From: CBDCYS01 sp965226185
GTDB lineage: Bacteria > Acidobacteriota > Terriglobia > Bryobacterales > UBA6623
NCBI GenBank assembly: GCA_965226185.1
Contig: CBDDCT010000007.1
Location: 124,001 to 188,000 of the forward strand
Length of the DNA: 64,000 nucleotides
Reading direction: 5' to 3'
The notes beneath the pieces are model-generated. The model saw only the letters and a program-made list of their open reading frames with translations. It was not told the origin of the DNA and did not search any database. Below, one piece after another: positions 8,657 to 18,663 of this stretch. Position 1 is the first letter of the stretch. Every line of letters starts with the position of its first letter. Both the position numbers and the translations under genes were made by a program.

Positions 8657-11600
8657 TCAGTCTACATAAAGAAACTCGTTCGAGGTCAGGAGCATATGAA
8701 CGAGATTCTGCAAGGATTTTTCGAATGCCTCAGCGGCGGGCGCATTCGCTCTGGCATAAAGCCGCTGTTGCGATTTCAGGTGATCGAGGGCGAATGCCGT
8801 CTCTTGCGCTGAAGGCTGGCGGGAGAAAAGTAAGCCGTACGTCTTCTTGACAACTTCTTCCGGCTTGGAATTTTCACCGGCGAGCGCCGCTGCCCGTCGC
8901 GCCGCCGCCCGCGCGTTCTCCATGGCAAACTCACCATTCATCATGGTCAGCGACTGCAGCGGCGTGGCGGAGGGAACACGGCGGCTGCAAGCTGTATCGA
9001 TGATCGGAAAGTCGAAGACCGACATGAAGCTCAGCGGCCAGGTCCGGCGCGCTAGCAGATAGACGCTGCGCCGCCTCGTTGCGTTTTCCTCCCCGGCATC
9101 GGAAACCACCTGCAGGCCTTCGGGAAGGGCCTTCAGCCCGACCGGGGGGCCGCCGAGCGTGTTGTCGAGCCTCCCGGCCACGGCCAGGATAGAGTCCCTC
9201 AACGCTTCCGCCTCCAAGCGCCGCATGGGCATCCGCCACAGCAGCCGGTTGTCAGAGTCTTCGGTGGCCGCTCGTTCGCCGCGACTATTGTCGCTTCGGC
9301 GGGAGGACTGCTGATACACCGCCGAGGTCATGATCATCTTGTGCAGGCGCTTGGCTTTCCAGCCGTGCTTCATGAAGTCGACGGCAAGCCAGTCGAGCAG
9401 CTCCGGGTGAGAAGGCGGCGAGCCGGTGCTTCCGAAATTGCCCGGCGTGGCCACGATGCCCGTTCCAAAGTGGTGTTGCCAGATACGGTTGACCACGACA
9501 CGAGCGGTGAGCGGATGATCCGGTCCCGTCAGCGACTCGGCCAGAGCAAGGCGGTAGCCGCTTGTCGTGCCGGCCCGGTTCGCCGACGGCTTTGCCGTGC
9601 AGTCTTCCTCCGCCGCGCAAAAAACCGTGAGAAAGCCGGGCGTGACCTTGGGGCCGGGTGACTCCACGCTGCCCCGCTGCAGCAAACGGATCGGCGGCAT
9701 ACCCTCTCCATCCCAGAGAGCCTGGACTTGCTCCAGCTTGCGGCGGTATCCGTTCCAAGTTTCGACGCGCTGTTGCAGCCGCGACAGCGAATCTTTGTGA
9801 TCACTGGTGATTGATTCGTCCAGCTCTTCATCGCTGATTTCGACCAGCGGACCGAATTTTTCGGTCAGGTATTCTTGAACTTCGCTCCGCTCGTCCGCGG
9901 GCGTCTCAACCGCGAGGGCAGTATCGGAGCGCACCAGTTCCGGGATTTCCTGGAGCTTCTTGAAGAGCAGCTTTTCGCGGTAGGGTTCACGGATCTGCTC
10001 CATCTCCCCGGCGAGCTTTCCGGCCTCGGCGTCAATCGTCTCGTTGTGCTTCTCGATCTCTTCTTGTTCCGGCTTCGAGACGGTGTACATGAGCCGGTTC
10101 TTGGGCTGGATCCAGGCCGAAGGATTGTAGGCCGCCGTGAACAACGAAAGGAAGCGATAGTAGTCCCGCTGCGGTATCGGATCGAACTTATGGCTGTGGC
10201 AGCGGGCGCAGGAGAGGGTCAGGCCCAGCGCGCTGGAGGAAACCTTGTCGAGCAGAGCGAACAGGGCCTCGTAGCGGTCCGATGGCCGGTCGGAAATGTC
10301 TTCGTTGGTGACGTCGAGCAGCGTCCGCAAGTAGCCAGTGGCCACGAGCGCCTCGACCATCTCGGGAGTGTAGGTCTCGGCGTTGCGCCAATCGAACAGC
10401 TCATCACCGGCAAGCTGCTCGGTGAGAAAGCGGTCCCAAGGCTTGTCTTCGTAAATAGACTGGATCACGTAGTCGCGGTAGCGCCACATCCCCTCCGCAA
10501 TCTGGACGTTTTCAGCCTGGAAGTCCTTGCCGGTCGTGTCGACGTATCCGACCGCATCGAGCCAATACCGCCCCCAGCGCTGGCCATAGTTTGGAGAGTC
10601 CAAGAGGCGATTAATAAGCCGCTCATAGGCGTCTGGCCGCGTATCGTCAAGAAATTCCGCCGCCTGTTCGGGCGTGGGGGGCAGACCCCATAGATCGAAA
10701 TACGCTCGCCGCAGCAGAGTCTGTTTCGCGGCCGCTGACGACAACTCCAGACCGCGTCCCTCGAGCTTCGAAACGATGAACGAATCGATCGCGGTCCGCA
10801 CCCGGCCTTGGCTTTTGACCTGAGGCGGAGTCGCCGCGACCGGCTTGCGAAACGCCCAGCTCTGGCGGTCCTGGGCGGTGACCTCGGGCGCTTCGGCCTC
10901 GGTAAACTCGCGGTCGAGGGATATTTCCACCTCGACATAGTCCGCGAAATTCCCTCCGTCAATCCAGTTTCGAATGAGCGCCACTTCGGCTTCGCCGAGG
11001 GGCTTGCCCGCCCCAGCCGGTGGCATGACGCCGCTCCGAAGCTGCCTGATCAGAACGCTCTTGTCGGAAAATCCCTCGGCGATAACCGGGCCATGCTTCC
11101 CGCCCTTCAGCGCGGCGCCGAGCGTGCGCAGGTCCAATCCCGATTGGGGGGACTCTCCGCCGTGGCAGACCGTACAGCGGGCTTCGAAAATCGGCAGGAT
11201 CTCCTTTTCGAACCGGCTGATCTGCCGCCGCGCGGCCTCGGGAATCTCGCGTTCCTCTCCAGACGATTGCGCGCCGTTCTCGATCCAGCGGCGGATGGTC
11301 TCGACGTCTCCGTCGGGAACGATGCTCTTGAAGGCCGGCGGAGGCATCAGGTGCTTCGACACCTTTTGGAAAAGCCGGCTGCTTTCGGGCGATCCCTTCT
11401 CAATGACGCGTCCGTTGTGGCTGCCTCGAAGCACGGAAGCCGCGGTTCGCAGATCCAGCCCTAGTTCAGGCGAGCTCTTTCCGTGGCAGGTAAAGCAATA
11501 CGTCGAAAAGATGGGCAGAACGTCCTGCTCGAAAACGGGCGCGGCTGGCGGGCTCTGAGCGCAGAGGCCAGCGGGTAGAAGCGCGGCCAACAGAAACGTT

Positions 11601-11677
11601 TTGATCGGCGAGGGTATTTCTTTGATTCGTGACGGGAGCCGGCGGGTTGCACTGGGCTTGGCGGATGATCGCGTCAT
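8657..11677 (-). CDS. PSCyt1-DUF1549-DUF1553 cytochrome-c-domain protein
   Basis: This 1006-residue secreted protein combines planctomycete-type cytochrome-c domains with DUF1549 and DUF1553, an architecture also widespread in Acidobacteriota and often linked to polysaccharide use. An N-terminal signal segment (FLLAALLPAGLCA) is followed by two tandem haem-binding domains, CFTCH at 61-65 and CTVCH at 168-172. DUF1549 carries a third CxxCH (CARCHSHKFDPIP, near 490), and DUF1553 occupies the C-terminal third (LDWLAVDFMKHGWKAKRLHK, RRLEAEALRD). It is followed after 89 bp by a DUF1501 gene upstream on the same strand. The pair is a conserved operon; its biochemical role is not established. Confidence 0.92.
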   Translation of the reverse strand: MTRSSAKPSATRRLPSRIKEIPSPIKTFLLAALLPAGLCAQSPPAAPVFEQDVLPIFSTYCFTCHGKSSPELGLDLRTAASVLRGSHNGRVIEKGSPESSRLFQKVSKHLMPPPAFKSIVPDGDVETIRRWIENGAQSSGEEREIPEAARRQISRFEKEILPIFEARCTVCHGGESPQSGLDLRTLGAALKGGKHGPVIAEGFSDKSVLIRQLRSGVMPPAGAGKPLGEAEVALIRNWIDGGNFADYVEVEISLDREFTEAEAPEVTAQDRQSWAFRKPVAATPPQVKSQGRVRTAIDSFIVSKLEGRGLELSSAAAKQTLLRRAYFDLWGLPPTPEQAAEFLDDTRPDAYERLINRLLDSPNYGQRWGRYWLDAVGYVDTTGKDFQAENVQIAEGMWRYRDYVIQSIYEDKPWDRFLTEQLAGDELFDWRNAETYTPEMVEALVATGYLRTLLDVTNEDISDRPSDRYEALFALLDKVSSSALGLTLSCARCHSHKFDPIPQRDYYRFLSLFTAAYNPSAWIQPKNRLMYTVSKPEQEEIEKHNETIDAEAGKLAGEMEQIREPYREKLLFKKLQEIPELVRSDTALAVETPADERSEVQEYLTEKFGPLVEISDEELDESITSDHKDSLSRLQQRVETWNGYRRKLEQVQALWDGEGMPPIRLLQRGSVESPGPKVTPGFLTVFCAAEEDCTAKPSANRAGTTSGYRLALAESLTGPDHPLTARVVVNRIWQHHFGTGIVATPGNFGSTGSPPSHPELLDWLAVDFMKHGWKAKRLHKMIMTSAVYQQSSRRSDNSRGERAATEDSDNRLLWRMPMRRLEAEALRDSILAVAGRLDNTLGGPPVGLKALPEGLQVVSDAGEENATRRRSVYLLARRTWPLSFMSVFDFPIIDTACSRRVPSATPLQSLTMMNGEFAMENARAAARRAAALAGENSKPEEVVKKTYGLLFSRQPSAQETAFALDHLKSQQRLYARANAPAAEAFEKSLQNLVHMLLTSNEFLYVD

Positions 11678-11766
11678 TGCGGAAACCGCTCCCTCACGGT
11701 CGCGGCTCTGAGTTTCGTTCGCGCACTTTCTGGAACGTTTGGCATGATTTCACCTGAGAAATGCGC

Positions 11767-13215
11767 TCACGCGGCCTGCACCTTGTTGGACACCAGGTCG
11801 GCGATGACCCGGGCCCCGGTGACAGTGACGTCGGAGGGCGTTTCCATGCGGCCGCCGTGGGCATATAGGGTCTTGCGATGGTCGAGCCCGAGCTGGTGCA
11901 AAACCGTCGCGATCATGTCAGGAACGCTGACCCGGTCGATAACCGATTTGTATCCGAACTCATCCGTTTCGCCGTAGATGAAACCGGGCTTGAATCCGCC
12001 GCCCGCGAACCACAACGTGAAGGCATTGCGGTTGTGGTCCCTGCCGTCGGCGAGCTGGGTGGTCGGAAGCCGTCCGAACTCGCCCGACCACATGACGATC
12101 GTGCTATCGAGCAGGCCGCGCTGCTCCAGATCCTTGACGAGCGCCGCGGCTCCCTGGTCCGTCTCAGTCGAGATTTGCGGCAGGCCCTCCTTCATCTTGG
12201 TGTGATGGTCCCAAGGCTGCCCCGGCTTGGTCGTGACTTGCACGAACCGCACGCCGGCCTCGACCAGACGCCGCGCCATCAGGCAACGCATCCCGTAGGC
12301 TCCACGCACCGGGTCGTCGACGGCGTAGAGTTTCCTCGCCGCCGCTGATTCATTCTTGATGTCCAGGACGTCCAGCGCCTCGACCTGCATGCGGGCGGCC
12401 AGTTCGAAATTCTCGATACGCGATTCCAACTCGGATTCGCCCGGCCGGCTGTCGAGGTGCAGCGCATTGATGCGCGAAAGATAGTCGAGGTTGTCCCGCT
12501 GCACGCCGGGAGGCAGCGGCTCGGCGGGCTTGAGGTGGTGAACCGGCGACCCGCTCATATTGAACTCCACCCCCTGATAGAGGGCGGGCAGGTAGCCGTT
12601 GGCCCAGAGTTGCTTCGCGCCGATGGTGTAGCCTTTCGGGTCGCGCAGAACGACGTAGGCGGGCAGGTTCTGGTTCACCGTCCCCAGGGCGTAGCTGATC
12701 CAGGCGCCCATGACCGGGCGTCCGGGAAAGATCTTGCACGTCAGCAGCATGTTCAACCCTTCCAGGTGATTGTTGTGCTCGGTGTGCATCGACCGGATAA
12801 AACAGAGCTTGTCGACGATCTCGGCCTGGCGAGGCAAGACCTCGGAGACGTCCATTCCGCATTGGCCGTATTTGCGGAATTCAAACGGCGACGGCAGCAG
12901 AGTGTTTTTGTTGCCCGGCTGGTGGATCTCGACGCCGTCGGGGTGAGGCTGCCCCGCCATTTTCGCCAGCATCGGTTTCGGATCAAACAGATCCATCTGG
13001 CTGGGTCCGCCGTTTTGGATAAGCTGGATGACGGCTTTCGCGCGGCCGGGGAAATGACCTTTGCGCTCGCGGAGATCGTTGTAGACGGGGACCTCGGAGC
13101 CGGCGGGCGTTCCGGCCGCCACCGCCCCGCCGTCAGCCAGCAGGTGCGAAAGCACGACCCGGCCAAAGCCCAAAGAAGTCAGCTCCAGGATTCCGCGGCG
13201 AGACAAAACTTGCAT
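11767..13215 (-). CDS. DUF1501 domain protein, exported by a Tat-like signal
   Basis: The 482-residue protein has an N-terminal SRRGILELTSLGFG twin-arginine-type segment and then the DUF1501 fold, related to the alkaline-phosphatase/sulfatase superfamily. Characteristic phrases are AKAVIQLIQNGGPSQMDLFDPKP, LCFIRSMHTEHNNHLEG, VRFVQVTTKPGQPWDHHTKM, MWSGEFGRLPTT and DHNRNAFTLWFAGGGFK. It is the upstream partner of the PSCyt/DUF1553 gene. Such pairs are always found together, and the two products presumably act on the same extracytoplasmic substrate; this is inferred from gene pairing, not shown. Confidence 0.92.
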   Translation of the reverse strand: MQVLSRRGILELTSLGFGRVVLSHLLADGGAVAAGTPAGSEVPVYNDLRERKGHFPGRAKAVIQLIQNGGPSQMDLFDPKPMLAKMAGQPHPDGVEIHQPGNKNTLLPSPFEFRKYGQCGMDVSEVLPRQAEIVDKLCFIRSMHTEHNNHLEGLNMLLTCKIFPGRPVMGAWISYALGTVNQNLPAYVVLRDPKGYTIGAKQLWANGYLPALYQGVEFNMSGSPVHHLKPAEPLPPGVQRDNLDYLSRINALHLDSRPGESELESRIENFELAARMQVEALDVLDIKNESAAARKLYAVDDPVRGAYGMRCLMARRLVEAGVRFVQVTTKPGQPWDHHTKMKEGLPQISTETDQGAAALVKDLEQRGLLDSTIVMWSGEFGRLPTTQLADGRDHNRNAFTLWFAGGGFKPGFIYGETDEFGYKSVIDRVSVPDMIATVLHQLGLDHRKTLYAHGGRMETPSDVTVTGARVIADLVSNKVQAA

Positions 13216-13284
13216 GCTGCCTCCAGTTCAACCCAGCCCACTGCTAGTCACGATCAGTTGATTGTTGCGAACCCAGGTTCGTTG

Positions 13285-13605
13285 TTACCTAAGGATAACC
13301 CAACTAGGACGAGGTTCTCCACCCGCTCGGTTCACTTTGCATGTATTATCCCTGATTTCCACTTTGGGAGGAAGGGAAATCGGGAACTCCCCCTTGAACA
13401 TCGTTCCGTCGGTGGAGTCAACCACGGCACTGCACTGAACATCGTCGGCCGTGGTCTCGTCCATCCCGAGGGCTCTAACGACCTCCTCCTTGGCTTTCAC
13501 CATCACGTCAGCGGGCCGCGCGTAGTCGAGTATGCCCAATAGAGCGTATGCGTCGGCCAAGCCCGCGTGCGGCTCTGGGTAGTTCTCCTCCTGCCATACA
13601 ACACT
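13285..13605 (-). pseudogene. fragment of a kinase-type TPR domain protein
   Basis: In frame just upstream of the TTG at 13560 the translation reads NYPEPHAGLADAYALLGILD and continues AKEEVVRALGMDETTAD. This is typical of the TPR part of the TolB-TPR Ser/Thr kinases and adenylate-cyclase-like proteins of this phylum. After that the sequence (DVQCSAVVDSTDGTMFKGEF) no longer matches the repeat and ends after about 50 more residues. There is no kinase or TolB part. It lies beside a full-length kinase-TPR gene and is best read as a broken paralogue. Confidence 0.6.
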
Positions 13606-13711
13606 AAGATATCTCGTCAGCTAACGTCAGATTCTACCTGTTTGGATCGAAGATGCCGACCCGATATGGCTGAGTTCACGTTGATTTAGCAGTGAGAGAT
13701 GGTTCGCCCGA

Positions 13712-15967
13712 TCACAACTCCATCCCAATTGTCTGAACCATTTTCTTGAAGCGGGGATCGGCAACCAGGGGCTCAAACCCTTTCCACAGCTTGATCCAGG
13801 TGACAAGGCTTAGCAGCATGTCTCGTTCCTCGACCGCTTTGTCAAACCATTCAAAAGCCTGATCGAAGTCTTGAAGAGCAGCGTAGATACACGCGATAAA
13901 CGATGCCGGGGCATACCCGTTTTCCCGTCTTCCCTTGAACGTCTCGATTAGTTCCAGCGCCTTCTTCTCGCGGTCTCCGAAGGCGCATGCCATGCCGAGA
14001 AAACCCTCGAGCAGTTGATCTCCGGCGCCAATCGAGAGCCCTTTTTCAAAAGCTTCGATTGCCTCCGGCATTCGTCCCTGTGCGCCTAAAGTGATGCCAA
14101 TCTCGTAGTAGATCGGGTGAAAGTCCGGGCTGAGACTCACCACCGCGTTGCACGTCACCAATGCAGCTTCGTGGTTTCCTTCCACCAGATACGCAATGGC
14201 CAGACATCGGCTGCCATTGAGGAAAAGAGGATCATTCGCAACGGCTTTTTCCAGCATCTCGCGGGCTTCCGTTACTCGCGAGGGCCGCCACCAGCACAGG
14301 AATTCTCCCAAGTAGCGGCGCGCCGCGGAATCGTTAGGGTTCAACTCTATCGTCCTCCGAAATTCCCGCTCCGCGGCGGCCCAGTTCCACTCGCAAAAAA
14401 GGAGGTACATGGCCATCACAAGGTGGCCCTCCGGCGCTTCTTCATCAAGGGCCAGGGCGCGTGTTGCGGCCTGTCTGATTTTCGGTATCAGTTCATCGGG
14501 CTGGCCCCGAGCCACGGCTATGCTGATCATGTACGTCTCGGCGGTGTAGGCGTGTGCCGCCGCGAACTTGGGATCAAGCCGGATCGCCTCCTCAAAACAT
14601 TTGAGGCTTTGCTCAAGCGACTCGCGGCGATACTGATTTGCGAGGTGACGGCCCTTCAGCACTAGGTTGTAGGCTTCCACGTCGGTAGTGCCGCGCCGCG
14701 ACGGCCGTGTACCGGCATCGCCAAGCAGCTTCACCTTCAAGGCATCGGCGACCGCCCGCGAAATTTCATCTTGCACGTCGAAGATGTCTTCCATCACGCG
14801 GTCGTAGCGTTGGGTCCAGAGCTGCTCCCCTTCGGTGGAGTCGATTAGTTCGACCGTGATTCGCAGCCGGTCACCGGCTCTCCGCACGCTACCTTCAAGA
14901 ATATGGCTGACGTTCAACAGGCCCACGAGTTCGCTCAGGCTGGGCCGTTTCCCCTTGAAGTGAAATGCGGAGGCGCGCGGAATAACGCGCAAACCCTCGA
15001 TGTTGCCGAGCGTCGAAATGATGTCTTCGGTGACGCCGTCCGAGAAATATTCGTCCTCTTCATCACGGCTGCGGTTCTGAAACGGCAGCACGGCAATCGA
15101 GGGACGCACGTCCCTTGTCCCCGACGACTGCCGCTTTCCTTCACTCGATTCCCGGCTTCGCTTCAATGCACCCAGGTCGGCGAGCAGGTCGCTGACGGTT
15201 TGATAACGCTCGTCAGCCCGTTTGGCCAAGCACTTGTTGGCAATGCGCTCCAATTCGGGCGGGATGCCGGTGCGCAGGGCCGTGATCGGTTCCGGCGCCT
15301 CATGGAGAATCGAGTACAGGATTGCCTGCTCGTAATGGCCTTGGAACGGCGTCTGGCCCGTGGCCATTTCATACAGCACCACGCCCAAGGCCCAGATGTC
15401 CGTGCGATGATCCGTTTTCTCGCCGCTCGTCTGCTCCGGCGACATGTAGGCCGAGGTGCCGAGGGTCGTTCCCTCGCGCGTGAGCTTCGATGCTGCCGAG
15501 GCGATTTGCGCCAACCCGAAATCCATCAGCACGGCCTGACCGGTCGTGGTGTCCATGATGTTGGCCGGCTTGATGTCGCGGTGCACGACGCCCTTGCCGT
15601 GCGCCTCCTGCAAACCCCGCGCTACCTGGATGGCGATGTCGAGCAGGCGGTCGAGGCTTAGCGGCCCTTTTTCGATATGTTTTCGAAGTTCCTCGCCTTC
15701 CAGGTAGGCCATCACGATGAAGGTGTGGCCGTCGGCCTCGTCGATCTCGTGGATCGTGCAGATGTTCGGGTGCTGCAGTGCAGCCGCCGCCCGCGCCTCG
15801 CGAAGAAAGCGCGCCTTGGCTTCCTCGTCCCCCAGCAAGTTTGACGGCAGGAACTTGAGGGCGACCAGACGCTGGAGCTTTAGGTCTTGGGCTTTATAAA
15901 CCACACCCATCCCGCCCTCGCCGATTTTCTCGAGGATTATGTAGTGGGAGATGGTTTTGTCGATCAT
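13712..15967 (-). CDS. Ser/Thr protein kinase with TolB-like and TPR domains
   Basis: The 751-residue cytoplasmic protein starts with a Hanks-type kinase domain: glycine loop GEGGMGVVYKAQ at 16-27, ATP-binding Lys38 (VALKFL), catalytic HRDIKPAN near 131, DFG near 149, and the GTSAYMSPEQ activation-segment end. Residues 295-420 form the TolB-N-like domain (RPSIAVLPFQNRS...YFSDGVTEDI) often fused to such kinases, and the rest is about eight TPR units. There is no membrane segment. It likely phosphorylates protein partners recruited by the TPRs. Its targets cannot be read from the sequence. Confidence 0.93.
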   Translation of the reverse strand: MIDKTISHYIILEKIGEGGMGVVYKAQDLKLQRLVALKFLPSNLLGDEEAKARFLREARAAAALQHPNICTIHEIDEADGHTFIVMAYLEGEELRKHIEKGPLSLDRLLDIAIQVARGLQEAHGKGVVHRDIKPANIMDTTTGQAVLMDFGLAQIASAASKLTREGTTLGTSAYMSPEQTSGEKTDHRTDIWALGVVLYEMATGQTPFQGHYEQAILYSILHEAPEPITALRTGIPPELERIANKCLAKRADERYQTVSDLLADLGALKRSRESSEGKRQSSGTRDVRPSIAVLPFQNRSRDEEDEYFSDGVTEDIISTLGNIEGLRVIPRASAFHFKGKRPSLSELVGLLNVSHILEGSVRRAGDRLRITVELIDSTEGEQLWTQRYDRVMEDIFDVQDEISRAVADALKVKLLGDAGTRPSRRGTTDVEAYNLVLKGRHLANQYRRESLEQSLKCFEEAIRLDPKFAAAHAYTAETYMISIAVARGQPDELIPKIRQAATRALALDEEAPEGHLVMAMYLLFCEWNWAAAEREFRRTIELNPNDSAARRYLGEFLCWWRPSRVTEAREMLEKAVANDPLFLNGSRCLAIAYLVEGNHEAALVTCNAVVSLSPDFHPIYYEIGITLGAQGRMPEAIEAFEKGLSIGAGDQLLEGFLGMACAFGDREKKALELIETFKGRRENGYAPASFIACIYAALQDFDQAFEWFDKAVEERDMLLSLVTWIKLWKGFEPLVADPRFKKMVQTIGMEL

Positions 15968-16402
15968 TGGTTGGGAAACCCCTCCAGTTTAACTGGCGCC
16001 TTTTGCGTTTCGCACTAGTATAGCCGCCCAACAAAGGCTCTTCCCAGCCGTGAGGGTCAGGGAGACCTGGGGCGTTGACATAGCAAATCTCACAACAGAG
16101 CCGCGCGCTTACTGTAAGCAAGCGGTTTGCGCTAGGCCGGCCGACGACGTCCCGGCGGCGGGAGCAGGCGCTTCCAGCGCTTGTTCCTGCCCGAACGCAC
16201 ACGCTGTCGTATGCGGCTACAACCGATTTAGGGCCGGTTTTCATCACCTTCAGAGCTGCCGGCAAGGGACCGGCAAATCTTTGAAAATGCGGGTTTCTGG
16301 GCCTGAGGCGCCAGCCTGATCAGGAGGCTCCGCGAGTAGAACAAGCCCTCAGCGCCGCGGTTGGAGCGTGTTTGGCAAACGAGCGCAAACGAGTCGTCGA
16401 GC

Positions 16403-16432
16403 TTGCGTTCAGCTCAGCCGACCCTTTACAAT
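16403..16432 (+). promoter_or_regulatory. sigma70-type promoter of the rimP-nusA-infB operon
   Basis: A -35-like TTGCGT (16403-16408) and a -10-like TACAAT (16427-16432) are separated by 18 bp, about 80 bp before the rimP start. Transcription would begin near 16439 and run straight into the hairpin at 16467-16489. This is the best promoter match in the 500 bp between the divergent kinase gene and rimP. Confidence 0.55.
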
Positions 16433-16466
16433 GATAGGTCGCCTGCACGGTATCGTCGCGCTAAGA

Positions 16467-16489
16467 AGTGGGCTCTGGCCCACTTTTTT
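16467..16489 (+). terminator. hairpin plus T-run in the rimP leader (possible attenuator)
   Basis: A perfect 7-bp stem AGTGGGC/GCCCACT with a TCTG loop is followed at once by five to six T residues, a textbook intrinsic terminator shape. It lies between the operon promoter and rimP, where full termination would silence essential genes. A role as an attenuator, perhaps sensitive to NusA, is the natural reading. It could also end a short upstream transcript. Confidence 0.65.
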
Positions 16490-16512
16490 ATTATGAGGCG
16501 TTAGTCGCTGAG

Positions 16513-17025
16513 ATGGCGTTCGGAAACATTCAGAGCAAAATCGCTCAAATTGCGGAGCGCGTAGCGTCATCGGAAGGCATCGAGTTGGTCGAGGTTGAGT
16601 GCAAAGGCAACACAGGAAGCCGCATCATCCGGGTTTTCATTGACAAGCCCGGCGGAGTCAACCACACCGATTGTGAATTGATCTCGCGTCAGGTAGGAAC
16701 GATCCTCGACGTGGAGGAGGTCGTTCCGGGGCGCTACACGCTGGAAGTGTCGTCACCGGGCCTGGACCGTAAATTATTGAAATTAAGCGACTACGATCGC
16801 TTCTCCGGAAAAAAGGCGCGGCTGAAGTTGCAGCACCCGGTCAATGGTCGCCGCCAGTTTACGGGATGGTTGCGTGGTTGTGAGCGGGGGGAGATCGCGC
16901 TCGAACTTGCGGAGAAAGATGTGGTTCGCTTCCCTTTCGCGAGTGTCGAAAGCGCCCGTTTGGTTGTGGAGTTAGAAAAAACGCCTCATCGAGGTCGAAG
17001 AGGTCGAAATGGACACACTCCTTAG
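16513..17025 (+). CDS. rimP: ribosome maturation factor RimP
   Basis: RimP is needed for assembly of the 30S subunit. The 170-residue protein has the usual two parts: an N-terminal alpha/beta domain (SEGIELVEVECKGN, RVFIDKPGGVNHTDCELISR) and a C-terminal SH3-like barrel, joined by YTLEVSSPGLDRKL, the family signature. I place the start at ATG 16513 because the in-frame GTG at 16468 lies inside the leader hairpin. Its end overlaps nusA by 17 bp, so translation is probably coupled. Confidence 0.93.
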   Translation: MAFGNIQSKIAQIAERVASSEGIELVEVECKGNTGSRIIRVFIDKPGGVNHTDCELISRQVGTILDVEEVVPGRYTLEVSSPGLDRKLLKLSDYDRFSGKKARLKLQHPVNGRRQFTGWLRGCERGEIALELAEKDVVRFPFASVESARLVVELEKTPHRGRRGRNGHTP

Positions 17026-18655
17026 CAACATTGAGGACTTAAGCAAAGCAAAGGGCATCGACTCGTCGATTGTGATCGATGCCGTCAAGGATGCAATCGT
17101 TGTCGCGGCCCGCAAGTATTACAAGACGACGGAAGATCTTGTGGCGGAGTTCAACCCCGACGACGGGCGGGTTCAGCTTTTCGCCATCAAGACCGTCACG
17201 GACCTGGTGTCCAACCCGACCAAGGAAGTCAGCTTGACCGAGGCACGGCGGAGTGATCCGAACGCTGAGCCGGGGAGCACGATTCGATATGCCAAGCCCA
17301 CCGAAGGGTTGGGGCGGATTTCCGCGCAGCTCGCGAAACAGGTGATCTTCCAGAAGATCAGGGAGGCGGAGCGCGATACAATCTTCGCCGAGTACTCCGA
17401 CCGCATCGGCGAGATCATCAGTTGTACCATCAAGCGCATCGAAGGTCCGGACATGATCGTCGATATCGGGCGCACCGAGGCGCGCCTGCCGAGGCGCGAG
17501 CAGTCCAGGCTGGAGAGTTTCTCGCCCGGAGACCGCGTCCGCGTCGTGATCAAAACCATCGAGAAGGCGGGACGCGGTCCCGCCATGGTGGTTTCCCGCG
17601 CCGATGAGGCGCTCGTCAAGACCCTTTTCGAGCAGGAAGTGCCTGAGATCTACGACGGCACGGTGCAGATTCGCGCTTGCGCCAGGGAAGCCGGCGAGAG
17701 AACCAAGATCGCGGTGCAATCGCGCGACCGGGACGTCGACGCGGTAGGCGCCTGTGTCGGCATGAAGGGCATGCGCGTGCAGTCCATCATTCGAGAATTG
17801 CGCGGAGAAAAGATTGATATCATTCAATACTCCGAAGATGGAGTCGACATGGTGTCCCGGGCATTGAGCCCGGCCGCGATCAGCCGCGTCACGGTGCTCG
17901 ATTCCGTCCAGAAGCATCTGGAGGTCGTCGTGGACGACACGCAGCTTTCGCTGGCGATCGGGAAGCGGGGACAGAATGTGCGTCTGGCCGCCCGATTGAT
18001 CGGCTGGCGCATAGACATCAAGAGCGAAGAGGAGAAACGGCAAGAGGTTGAATCGGCCATGGAAGCCATGGTGGGCGCTGGCACTCCGGTCAGCGTACTC
18101 ACCGACCATGGCTTAGCGGAAAAGCTGGCCGACATGCTGCTGGAAGCAGGGGCGAAGACTGTCGAACACCTGGCGGATATGACGCCGGAACAGCTCCAGC
18201 TAATCCCAGGAGTGGGCCCGAAGATTGTCGAGAAGATTCAATTGTCCGTCAATGCCTTCTACTCGCAGTTTGACGATGCCGGCCAGCTTCCTGAATCCCC
18301 TGAAGCTCAAGAACCAGTCGAACAAATCGAGGAGCCCGAACAGGCCCTCCCTGCTCCTATTTCCGCCGATCAGCCGGAAGTGGAAAATCCTGCCACCGTC
18401 ATGCCGGGTCTCCCCGTCGAGGGCGCCGACGCCGGTGATTTCGAGACGGATGAGGGAGCAGAGCTGCCGGATGACTTTGATAACATGGAGCTAGCGGGGT
18501 CTTTCACCGAAACGGCTGAGGCCAAGGCGGGAGCGGTAGCCGCAAATGAAGTATCGTCGGAAGCGCTGGGAGATGCGTCACGGGAGCCGTCAATCCAAGA
18601 AAAGACTCCCGCGATCGAGGAGATCGGCGATGAGATGATAACGTCGAAGGAGTAG
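17009..18655 (+). CDS. nusA: transcription termination/antitermination factor NusA
   Basis: NusA binds RNA polymerase and nascent RNA and tunes pausing and termination. The 548-residue protein shows an N-terminal polymerase-binding domain, an S1 domain (IGEIISCTIKRIEGPDMIVD), two KH domains (CVGMKGMRVQSIIRELRGEK; LSLAIGKRGQNVRLAARLIG), a helix-hairpin-helix-like segment near 390 (LQLIPGVGPKIVEKI), and a long acidic Pro/Glu tail of about 120 residues that is longer than usual and of unknown role. It overlaps rimP and precedes infB by 8 bp. Confidence 0.96.
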   Translation: MDTLLSNIEDLSKAKGIDSSIVIDAVKDAIVVAARKYYKTTEDLVAEFNPDDGRVQLFAIKTVTDLVSNPTKEVSLTEARRSDPNAEPGSTIRYAKPTEGLGRISAQLAKQVIFQKIREAERDTIFAEYSDRIGEIISCTIKRIEGPDMIVDIGRTEARLPRREQSRLESFSPGDRVRVVIKTIEKAGRGPAMVVSRADEALVKTLFEQEVPEIYDGTVQIRACAREAGERTKIAVQSRDRDVDAVGACVGMKGMRVQSIIRELRGEKIDIIQYSEDGVDMVSRALSPAAISRVTVLDSVQKHLEVVVDDTQLSLAIGKRGQNVRLAARLIGWRIDIKSEEEKRQEVESAMEAMVGAGTPVSVLTDHGLAEKLADMLLEAGAKTVEHLADMTPEQLQLIPGVGPKIVEKIQLSVNAFYSQFDDAGQLPESPEAQEPVEQIEEPEQALPAPISADQPEVENPATVMPGLPVEGADAGDFETDEGAELPDDFDNMELAGSFTETAEAKAGAVAANEVSSEALGDASREPSIQEKTPAIEEIGDEMITSKE

Positions 18656-18663
18656 CCGCTGTC

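Noticed and set aside
16468..16512. Upstream GTG start for rimP
   Set aside because: It lies inside the leader hairpin and adds 15 residues without family match; ATG 16513 fits RimP.
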